Of a DNA stretch of 64,000 bases, positions 12,901 through 24,900 are shown piece after piece. Where the stretch lies: NCBI GenBank assembly GCA_964019695.1, contig OZ026522.1:76725601-76789600 (forward strand), in the 5' to 3' direction. Source of the stretch: Loripinus fragilis (taxonomy: Eukaryota > Mollusca > Bivalvia > Lucinida > Lucinidae). The translations under genes and the position numbers were made by a program. How positions within the stretch are numbered: position 1 is the stretch's first letter; the number at the start of each line of letters is the position of its first letter. The notes beneath the pieces are model-generated. The model saw only the letters and a program-made list of their open reading frames with translations. It did no database searches and was not told the DNA's origin.

Positions 12901-15900
12901 CTGACGTAAAGCTTTAATCGGTGGGTTGGTGCCTGATGCTTATCTGTAGCTGGACCCACCGTGGCTCAACTTGAGGTTTTCTTTAGCTCTGACTATTTGT
13001 GAGTCATGAGCCCTTTTCTTTGTTTCATCATGGAGTGCTAATTTGATTAGAGTGTTTTCCATGATGATACATTGCATTAGTTAGATGGCCTCCATGCGAG
13101 CTTAATATTTCTTGTACTTCTACAACAACAGAATCTAAGATTTGGTACCAGTAAAATGCATTTAAGCCCCCAGTGGCTTAGGCTGCTGTCTGTTCTAAGG
13201 CGGTGGTTCTGTTGTTGTTGACTTTTTGTTTATTGTTACTCCCATTGTGGGAGTCTGTAATTGTTCTATGTATTGTTGTACGTTGCTTTATGTCCATTCT
13301 AGTATTGCAATCATCTTGATGGGGAATAGGGAGCTGATTGCTTTGCTTAATTTGTCTTCCTGGTGTCTCTTGATGGTTGAGCGGCTCTTCCTCGCGGTGC
13401 CACGGGGTTGTCTGCAGTTTGTGATTGTGGTATTTCCTGATCATACTCACTTACTATTCTTTATCTTTATCTTTATCTTTATCTCGTAGCGTTCTGCCGT
13501 TGACTTATCGACGCACCCGGATAAACCGGTAAAAGGGGGATAATGGATAAAATGTTCTAAACACTAAAAGTCACCAACACTAATGTACTGTACAATATAA
13601 CACCGTGAGTAATCAATTGAATATCTTCCAACACCACAAGAAGTTCTATGTACACAGATGAGCTTTTTTTCAGTTAGTTTTGTGGATTTAAAGATTGGAT
13701 AGATTTGCACAGCTGCTTATGTGAGGGCCAATCTGATATCTGGCAGACTTTGTTACAATAACTGAAGCTTTTACAGCCTGTACAGCGACGTCATTCTGTC
13801 TGTCTTCCTTTTTTCAGGCAGTGCGCACACACTATGTCCGAAACTTCACAGTCTTCCGAAAAACTACTGGAATGCTCCGCTGCAGCCTCTGCAGATAGTT
13901 TATCTAAATCCGAATGATCTTGGGCTGTGCCGACAGGTTCCCTTTCAATGGTTAAATGAATAAATGACTGAGAAACAGAAGATGTACGTTCCAAAGAGCC
14001 GGATTTCACTGGCTGTCTGACCACATGGACCTGTGGACTGGCTACCGTCTCTGTATCTTGCAGCTGGTATGACTGAGAAACAGAAGATGTACGTTCCAAG
14101 GAGCCGGATTTCTCTGGCTGTCTGACCACATGGACCTGTGGACTGGCTACCGTCTCTGTATCTTGCAGCTGGTATGACTGAGAAGCAGCAGATGTACGTT
14201 CCAAGGAGCCGGATTTCTCTGGCTGTCCGACCACAGGGATCTGTGGACTGGCTACCGTCTGTGATTCTTGCAGTATGTTTGACTGAGGAACAGCAGATGT
14301 ACGTTCCAAGCAACCGGATTTCTCTGGCTGTCTGACCACAGGTATCTGTGGACTGGCTACCGTCTGTAATTCTTGCAGTTTGTAGAACAAAGCGAGGTTC
14401 TCAGCTCTTAGCTGTCTGGGAACTTTCATGCGTTTCCAATATTCCTTCCGCCTGGCACGATCTCTTGCCACTACAGCTGGGGGTTTCTTCATTAACTTTG
14501 GCTGTTCTGCCTTTACATTGGAGGAATCTTGAACAGAATGTTGTTAGGCAGACTTGGGTCCAGAAGGAAGAATTGAAGATTTGTTTTTTTTACGCTTTGG
14601 CTTTCTATTAAGCGTTTTTTCTTCGGAAGAAACTTCTTTCTTGTCCTGATGAGAGGCTGTTCGTCAACCGGAAGCGTAGTTCTTCAATTATTACCATAGC
14701 AAGCATAAAAAATTAAATAAATGCCAGAATTTTACACTTGAGATTTTCTTCTAATAAACCAATTAGAAGAAATTGATGAAAAGCAACTTTCAGAAATAGT
14801 AAGCGAGTATGATCGGGAAATACCACAATCACAAACTGCAGACAAGCCCATGGCACCGCCAGGAAGAGCCACACAACAATCACGAGTCACCAGGAAGACA
14901 TACCAAGCATAGCAACCAGCTCTCTCTTCCCCATAAAAATGATTGCAAAACTAGAATTGACATAAAGTAACGTATGAGAGTAACAATAAACAACAAGTTA
15001 ACAACAACAGAACCATCGCCCAGAGTTTGGTTCCAGAGGAGGGCCAAATAAGCCCCTTAATGCACGTACCCCTTTTAGTTGTATTCACCACATTATTACA
15101 AAATCAGCCAGCAATCCTGATGTACAAGAAGAGTCAACTATGGAATTGCATGTTTAATTGTGAATGGTGTTTTTTATTATTTTAGGGTGGAGTTCTTCCG
15201 GCATGGTTTGATCTGTTAGGCGTGTGGATTCCACCTTTTGAACGGAGCAGATTTACAGCCTTCTTTTGGATGGGTAATTAATTCTTTGTTTCATGCTTTT
15301 GTTACCGTTAGAGGAGTGTGCAATCGGAATTGCCACGGCCAATTTCGTGGAATTTTCTAGAACCAGACCTAGGATGTACCTGTACATTAAGGATCTAGTT
15401 TGATAACGTGACGCTGACGTCACAGAAACCATGCCAACAAAATAACAAGTGTGATTGCAGCAAAACAAACGTTTATAAATGAAAAATTGCTGAATAGGGT
15501 GTAAAAAATCTAACCAAACAAAGTGAAAGCGTCTGCTAACCTTTTTCATTTCTTTTTGTCAAAAATATTCTTTCAGAATCACTTAAAGAGTGTCAAACGG
15601 TTTGGATCTAGATCAGGATCGACGTTGGCCCTATCTGAGTCCTATTGTTTGCAAAGATTATTAGCAGACGACAAAATTTGCCACAAGCCAGGCAAGAGTT
15701 AAGTTAAGAATTGCTTGATGATGTCAATAGTTTTTCAACAGACATCAAACACAATATGTACAACTGGAGAAACAATGTTATTTAAGTTCTTATGCTCGAG
15801 GATGTTAAATTATGTTTAATTTTTAGTTTAATCCCAGTCAACATTTTACAGTCATAAATAGTAAATGAGTATGATCAGGAAATACCACAATCACAAACTG

Positions 15901-18900
15901 CAGACAACCCAGTGGCACCGTGAGGAAGAACCGCTCAACCATCAAGAGACACCAGGAAGACAAATTAAGCAAAGCAATCAGCTCTCTCTTCCCCATCAAG
16001 ATGATTGCAATACTAAAATGGACATAAAGTAACGTACAACAAAACATAGAACAATTACAGACTCCCACAATGGGAGCAACAATAAACAGAAAGTCAACAA
16101 CAACAGAACCACCGCCTTAGAACGGACAGCAGCCTAAGCCACCGGGGGGCTTAAATGCATTTTACTGGTACCAAATCTTCGCCCTAGATTCTGCTGTTGT
16201 TGAAGTACAAAAATGTTCAGCTCGCATGGAGGCCATCTAACTAATGCAATGTATCATCATGGAAAACCACTCTAATCAAATTACTACACCATGATGAAAC
16301 AAAGAAAAGGGCTCATGACTCACAGATAATCAGAGCTAAAGAAAACCTCAAGTTGAGCCACGGTGGGTCCAGGTACAGATAAGCATCAGGCCCCAACCCA
16401 CCGATTAAAGCTTTACGTCAGAGCCGTCATAGAGTCTGAGGCCCGACCCACCATCGTGCAATTAAAGAGGAAACCATAGCTATGTTGTTCTGGGTTGAAC
16501 CAGTACTAATGTTTCATCAAATTGATCATGAAACGTTATTATTTTTGCCAAATTCAATTTGTACGTGTAATTAATGTACAGTATACTTAGTCTGCATACT
16601 CTTACAACTTTATCAGTTACCTCGCATATTACATTTGTAACTGCAATGCTGCACGTTGCCTGATAAACGTTGTCTATCTCACGGCAAGTGCCTTTATCAG
16701 GTCATGATGACGTTGCACTTTTTGAATGACGTCGCTAATGACGGTGAATCAATATAGAAATCGAAAAATACGTCATTATTGCTAGTTTGAAGAGTGAAAC
16801 AATCGGTAAACTGATAAACTGAATACAAGGTGTGTGTCTTTTGATATCAAGTTTACCATGCTCTGCTTCGAGAAGACATGTTGAATCGTTCAGAAGCCTC
16901 GCGATGTCAACAAGCATTCTCGAAGCCTTGCCTGTTAAACTTGATATAAAAAACACTCACCTAGTATTCTATTTACAACAGCATATATACTCAAACAAAA
17001 AGAAACGTCCTATTTTCATGGTACTGTATCTTTCAATCCAGTTAAGATGTTGCAAAGAAAAATAAAACCAAAATGTTTATCAAACGTCCGACACGCAAAA
17101 CAATGGTAAATATTTGATTTTATAGTCTGATCTTAAAGAGTTATTAATTCTAAAGTGCACAGAGTCTTTTTCAATATCATCAGGAAGTTCATCATCAAAA
17201 CGTGACACATTTTACGTTAAATGGAGACTAGAAGCGTCTGACGATAAAAAAACATCTAAAAATCCCAACTCTGCATATTGAACGAGCAAAATTGCAGTTC
17301 GAAATCTTTCACGCACATTTATTAAAATTACCTCCCTTTGAATTAACCATATAACAATTTAAGAACTTTCAAATCTCCTTAACCTAACATCATTTTGAGA
17401 CCTTTTTTTGTGTGTTTATGACAACAATTACAAAATAGAGAAAAACAAAAACTATGGCTGATGTCAGGCATCAAAGGTTCACTAAATCCGTGTTTTATAC
17501 CCCACCCTTTACTGCAAAATTTTCAGAGAATTTCCATTATCATTTGATGACAAAAAACATCAAATTTGTTCGATTTTGTTGATTATCAAAATGCTGGACC
17601 AATCATGAATTTTCAGAGTGTTTTCACGCACGCTTGTGATCGATGTTTTGTGACGTCAGAGTATGTTACAGGCTAATGGCTGTGGCCGTAAAAGCAATGC
17701 ATACACAAATTCTCTTGTAAGAGGGTTTGTTCAGTGATATATAAATGTGCTTAAACGGTTCAGGATTATGATGGACACACAAGCTATTGATGTTGTGACT
17801 TTTGATTTTAAGGGTACTCGTGTTCGCTGCTTTGTCAGCGGCTCCACTGATTATTAAATAAATTACACTTAGGTGCAGATCATTTCTGAATGATCAAAGT
17901 TTGTAAGGTGAAAATTTGAATAGAATGCGCTCATATATTTGGAACTGGCAGGCATAAACGTCAAGCGGACATAACTTTTTGTTTGAGTATATAAACCATT
18001 TGATGTTCTAGTTTTAAGTCTTAAATTGTATCGCATAAAGTCTTGTTTTTCTGTAGAGCTACCTAGGACAATGTCGTAGCCAGAACGCTAAAAAAGTTTT
18101 GCACATCAAAGGGTGATTACTGTATCAAGCGACGATTCTCTACAATAACGTCCCTTTTCAAAATGGTAACTTCTCTGAAAGGAAAGAATTTGCTCCCAGA
18201 GGGATTACTTTTTTAGATACTTTTTTATGTTATATATATATCAGGTGTAGTATCCGGAGCAATTCTTGCTTATTCTACTTCCGGTGTTTTGTGTGCCAAT
18301 GCGCCAGACAATGGATGGCCGTTTATCTTCTATGTTCATGGTAAGAAATTAACAAATTCACGCTTACAAAACAGAAATCTGTTGAGCACCCAAATATCGA
18401 CCCAGAACATCAGAAATACATTTAGCGAAACAAAATAAAAATAAGTTTTTGCTTTTGTTTTAAGTTGTACCTTTCAAACATGAATGCGCTAGGCACGTTT
18501 TGTTACCCCAAATTATTGTACAAAGCATTCGATAAATTAGTGCTCATGACATTTGCCATATCAACAGACAATAGGGATTGGGTTTTTTTACTGTTGTCTG
18601 TGAAAAGTTAAGTAACGTCTGATCCATTGCAAATGATGATTTTTTGAGTCATTCCATCAATATTTTTTCTGCATTTACATGTAGCGGCATTATTTGTACT
18701 GAACTAGCATCTAGTGAGGACGCTCCGGTGACAAATGCCTATTACATCGCTAACATAAACGACAGCCAACAAATGCTATTACGGTTTTCAGGTTCTATGG
18801 CGATTCATTGAAATAAAAAGGAAATATGAATGCAGTTTTTTAGAAATGACAGAAAAATGTTTGGGTCATCACTTTCAAAATTATCTGCAGATATAACATA

Positions 18901-21900
18901 TCTTCAATGTACCAATCCAAGCAATTGTGTATATTTTTCGACACACAGCTTCCTGTTTTATGTGGGGAAACGCTAATATGGCTCGTTCTTACGGATGTAT
19001 GCGTTATATACTCAAAAAAAGATAAAATGAAACATCTACCTATCGTGTTTTGACTGCTCTGCAATCTTGATAGGCCACCCCTTTCCTAAAAGGCTACTCC
19101 TTAGCTCGTAACTTATCCTATAGACTTGTCCACTTTTTCCGACTCATCACAGTCTCATTAAAAGACTATATTTGAAGCAGAGACTAAGAAAGATTCATGG
19201 AAGATCCATAGCGCAAATTATGTGATTCAGACATATAATATGCAGTCTGAGACGCGAGATAAACCTATAAAACAGTCTGAGGCGCGATATAACACTCTAC
19301 AACTGTCTTAGACGCGAGATAAGCCTCCACGATGGTCTGAGACGCGAGCTAACCCTCCACGACAGTCTGAGACGCGAGATAAGCCTCCACGACGGTTTGA
19401 GATGCAAGATAACCCTCTACGACAGTCTGAGACACGAGATAATACTCTCCGACAGCATGCTACATGAGATATTCCTCTCCGTCATCCTGAGACACGAGAT
19501 AATCCTTTCCAACATCATGAGATGCAAGACAATACTTTCCCACATTATGAGATACGAGAAAGTCCTTTCTGACAGCCAGAGATGCGAGATAATCCTCTAC
19601 GACTGCATAAGATGCGAGATAATTCTCCAAGACAGCCTGAGACGCAAGATAATCATATCCGGCTCCCTAAGGCGCGAGATAATCCTCTCCGACAGCATGA
19701 GACGCAAGATGACCGTCTTCAACAGCAGGTTCCAGTGCGAATCACAAACGGGGATCCAGTTAGGCCAACACAGACTTCAAATGGTTCATACAATAAGAAC
19801 AAGTATCAACGAACCACACAGAATATTCGATCTGACAATCGTCAATACTAGGCAGAGAAAACTCTGTTGATAGGGTCTTCTATATTACATCCCATTAATG
19901 CAAAAGGACTTATACGAGGAACACATAAACATGCCAGAAGTGGCGCAACGATGAGCGATATTACAAACGACATAGGCATGTATGATCTGACGGCGTTTCA
20001 GAGAACATTATAATTTCAGTAGGCGGCAATGATTCTGCCAGAAAATCGGAAGAAGTATTATTTGAAGAAAAATACAACCAACTCATATCTCTTATCAAAA
20101 CCAGCAGTCCGGACAGTACAATATACATTTGCAAAATCGCGCCAAGAGGGGATACAGATGTAAGCAGCATCAACACTTGTAGCGAGAGACTTAATCTCTA
20201 TTGGCAGAAGCATAACATGATTTGCATCACTAATACCAGAGTTGACTTTTACAGCTAATACGGGATACCAACTGAACGATACTTTTCCAGTGATGGAATA
20301 CACCTATCACAATCAGGAGCAAAGCGCCTGCTAGATGCTATCAACTCGAGCATTGAGATAGTAGAGACTTATGAATTGTATGTGTTCAACAGACCTGCAA
20401 ATCAGTCAAATACAAAAGATTGGAAGAGGAACACTTGGCCAAACCAGGACCAGGGATATTTGCAGCATAGCGAGAGACAAGCAAGTACACCCAGATCGGG
20501 AGCGCATTACACAGAAAGAAGACATGCTAATAACCATTGTTATGCATGTCGAATGATGGGACATATATCATCGGAGTGCTGGAATTAGGGATTCGGCATT
20601 ACTGCCAGTACAGTCAAAGGCGCACAATTATCCTCTTCAAATCCATACCAAGTTATTGTTAATGTATGCAATCAATGTAATTCCTTTAACTGCGCTTGTG
20701 ACATTGATTATAATGGCATATCAATTTCATCTTCAGTTTCACACGTTAGTGTTGCACATTGTAAGGCATCTAAAATTAAACAAACATCAAAGGTATCAGT
20801 TGTAGAGCACAAAGACTTAATGGAGAGCATAAGTACAAACTCTGAAGACCAAATACAAACAAGTGGTATTATCGTTAATCATAGTGAGGGTCTTAAGTTT
20901 GATCTGACAACAAAGGGTTTTAATTTTCCCACTTAAGTGTGCAAGGACTTTGCCGGCAGAATATGAGTGAAATTTCACAGTTACAAGCCATGTTGAAAAG
21001 TCCAGTCAACAGTGCATTGCATCTTTTTGGCTTAAGAGAAACAAAACATAAATGTTTTCAAATGCCTTTTGGTAAAGACAACATGAGCAATGGCGTTGGA
21101 GGTATTATAGTTATAGTTTATGTACAAAATGGAATTAATGCTAAACGTAGAGATGATCTTGAAACTAATGATATACAGTTTGTTTGGTTTGAAATAACAC
21201 CAGATTGGAAGAAATCATTTCTAATTGGAAATATGTTTAGGCCTCCAAATTCAAAAGCAAATTTAATGACAAGTTTGAAAATATCATTGATGATGTTATG
21301 AGAGAAGAGAATGAAATTATTTTAATGGGAGATTTTAATAAAGTCTTATTTAACGAGACAATTGGGACAGAGTGGATAAATTTCACCACATCTTTAGGTA
21401 TGGGTCAGTTAATAAGTATTCCAACAAGAGTCACTGATGCATCCAGTACATTAATTAATCACATTTATACAAATGGTGAAGAAAATATTTTGAGAGTAGA
21501 CATAGGTAAATTTTCACTTAGTGACCATTATGCAATTTTCGGTTATAGGAAATTAAATAGTCAATTACGAAATAAAAAGCATCACACTATTACATATAGG
21601 TCATTTAGACATTTTGATGGATATATGTTTATTAAGGATTTGGCAAAGGTTTTTTGGGAAATAATAGCAGCTTTTGATATGGTTGGTGACATGGAACAAA
21701 CATGGAATGGTTTATTTTTGGAAATAGTGAACAGGCATGCTCCTATTAAAACCAATAGAGTAAAAAGAAAACATCAACCTGAATGGCTAACATCTAATAT
21801 TTTAGATTTAATGAAAGAAGGAGACAAATATAAAATTAATGGTAAAATTAATGAGTACTGAATTTTAAGAAATAAAATTTTAAAATTTTTAGATAAAGCA

Positions 21901-24900
21901 AAGAAAGAAATGTATCGAAATAAACTTGAAGAGGGACAAGATGACCATGAAACTATTTGGAAAATATTTAAACAATTTTGTGCCTGCAAAAAGATGGAAT
22001 CTACAGAAAAAGCTTTCGAAATTAAAGTTAATGAACAGGAACAAGCAAAGGATTGCTGATCATTTTAATTAATGAGTTCTTTATAAATATAGCTTCTAAC
22101 CTGAAACAGCCGCTAAAGCCCTCACAATTTAAAAAAAACTTAACAATTTCATTAATTCGAAAGTGAATGATGACGTTTCTTTTGATATACCCCTAATTAA
22201 TTGTGCATTTATAACATCTTTTCTTTCATCGATGGATGGTACTAAATTAACAGGCTTGGACTGCATAGGCCCCTGTCTGTTAAAAATCGGCATCACATTT
22301 CTGTCACCCAGTATATTTTTACAAACAATAAAAGAATAAAAGCATTACTTCTGGTGTTTTTCTGTCAATTTGGAAACATGCTAAAGTAAAACCACTTTAC
22401 AAATCAGGAGCAAAAGATGAACTAAACAATTACAGGCGAATTTCCATATTACCTACACTTTCAAAAATAATAGAAAAGTGGGTTAATTTGAAAATTATGT
22501 CATACTTAAATCATCATCAACTTTTGAATAAAAAACAAAGTGGATTTAAACAAGGTCACTCAACTGAATCTGCTCTACTTCATATGACAGATACATGGTT
22601 ACAAGCAATAAATGATGGCAATATTGTTGGTTGTGTTTTAGTAGACTTTCGCAAGGCTTTCGATCTGGTAGACCACAAATTACGTCATGAAAAGTTAAAC
22701 CATTATAAAATCAATTAATTAAGTCTTTCGTGGTTCGAATTGTATCTAAGTCCTAGAACTCAACAAGTGAACATCAATACAAATCAATCAAAAACTGGAA
22801 GTGTACTATATGGCGTACCACAGGGTTCCATTTTAGGTCATCTGTTATTTTTATATTATAAATGATTTACTCATATTTATTTGGGATTCAATTTGATCTG
22901 TATATTTATATGCTGATGATACAACATTGTATGATATTGGTTTAGATAAAGATACGTTCGAAAATAATCTGCAACACTCTTTGAATTTACTCAAAATGTG
23001 GTGTCTAGAAAATGGTATGATAATAAATATAGACAAAACAAAACTAATGTTAATATCAAATTGACAAAAGAGAAAATGTATGAAATATAATAAGTCAACA
23101 ATTGTGTATGATAATTTTGATTTGCAATTAACAAGCTGTGAAAGGGCGTTTACAATGCTTATATTAAGCCTCACTTTGAATATTGCTGTGCGATTTGGGG
23201 GAATTCATTTAATTCTGATCTAAATAAAATTGAAAAGTTTCAGAGAAGAGCCTGTAAATTAATACTTGGTAGAGATTATATATCATTGGAAGATGCTCCA
23301 AGACAGCTAAATATGCTGTCATTTGAAGAATTAGTTTTCGTCAACAAAGCTAAGGTAAATGTTCAAGGTAACTCAAGGCATTTCACCAATTTACATTACG
23401 GAAATGTTCTAAATTAAAGGGTGTAATAGTGAAGATACGATGACTTTGCGTTCAAATTCAAACAAAATTTTAAAACCCAAAAGCCTAAATTAAACATGTT
23501 TAACAACAGCTTACCTTATTCAGGTACTTTAATTTGGAATAGCATTCCAGTTGAAATAAGAAATGCCGATACGATTGGTGATTTCGTTAAAAATGTTAAA
23601 CATGCATGAAAGACCTTTAGTTTTTTATATTTGTGTTCATATACCTCCACCGCCGAATCAGGTTCGATAGTTTACAGTGCCAAAATTTATTTAAACATAC
23701 ATAATTAAAGGTTGATTTTCTCACACACACACACACCCTTTTATTTTCCATCACTTTATTTCTACTCATATTCACTTGTATTTGTAAATAATGTATTGTC
23801 ATGTTTGTTATTTAATGTATGCTATGCTTGTGTTAAGAGGGCCTCAGAGAAGATTTGTTATACCAACTGAGTCACCCTCATAAAATAAAGTCTTCACTTA
23901 CTTTACTTACTTATCTAAATGACAAGTAAGTATGACCAGGAAATGCAAATATATCACGGAAAACAGATGGAAATATTTATTAGATTTAAGCCTTGATTTG
24001 AAATTCTTACCTTACCCATATTATCTTACCCAGGCTGTCACATGTGGTCTGTTTATTGCGTGTATTGGAACTCACGCACATGGTCTAAAAGTGAAATCAA
24101 TAGGTAGTCAAAGTAAGGTCATCATGTAATATCGCATATCCGCATTTTCAGGGACTTTTGGATGCCCATTTCAAAAATAAAAAAAATCAATGGTGAACAA
24201 GAACAGTATCAATTATTTGTGTGAGGGAGACATAGAAAAAAAGTTCCTTGGGATCATTGTTTGACATCACTTGATAGAGCTGAAACCACATGCTTTTTCC
24301 ATACGCCAGATCTGGCTAACAAAATGAGCTTTTTGGTACATAGTTCTGCGTGTAATGCTCCTTATATACACCTAAGGCGTGATTCAATTCTCGAATTGTG
24401 ACAGACTTTTCTGAATGAATACAAACATATAAAAGCAAAAACACAGTTAACAAAGCAACCAGGTCTCTTTCCCAGTGAGATGTTTGTTAAACTAGAAATG
24501 ACACAAGTACCAGAACCAAACACAGAACCCCAGCATACAATACTCATAGTACATGTAACAACAGAACCAGCATACAACAAGTATACAAGATAAAGTACTT
24601 AGCAGAGTTAGTAATACTTGACAATTTGATACTTTTTGGTATACGAAGAGAGCAGCAAAGCCTTAACGAGACCGATAATTTGCCAGGACTCTAGGTTATT
24701 GTTTCCATGCTCTACTCAACTATTAATGAAATTTATCATGCTCAGAAATCTTAAAAAGCTGACAATTTTAACCTTTAGTAGCATCTGAGAATTTTAAAGC
24801 GAAAATAATATGTATTTTTCAGCAGTTTAGAATTTTATTAGCTGTTGAAATGTCATGCTCATTTAAGTTAAGCATGAAAGTTTTATAACAGCCATTGCTT

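Larger units (their letters stand above)
19240..23905 (+). mobile_element. CR1/L2-type LINE, nearly complete but decayed
   Basis: Non-LTR retrotransposon in intron 5, in the same orientation as the host gene. In order: a 30-bp tandem repeat coding region, an SGNH-esterase-like domain and a CCHC knuckle (ORF1), then an AP-type endonuclease and a reverse transcriptase with C-terminal region (ORF2). A 3' UTR follows and ends in short CTTACTTTACTTACTT-type repeats. Stops and frameshifts interrupt both ORFs. An SGNH esterase in ORF1 is established for CR1/L2-like LINEs. Confidence 0.88.

Noticed and set aside
13178..13489. Overlapping 87-90 residue ORFs on both strands
   Set aside because: The same frames recur in each copy of family A (15838-16068, 52791-53078), so they are by-products of a non-coding repeat.
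19250..19735. CRISPR-like array of about 30-bp repeats
   Set aside because: Units are contiguous with no unique spacers, keep an open frame and belong to LINE ORF1 in a eukaryotic genome.
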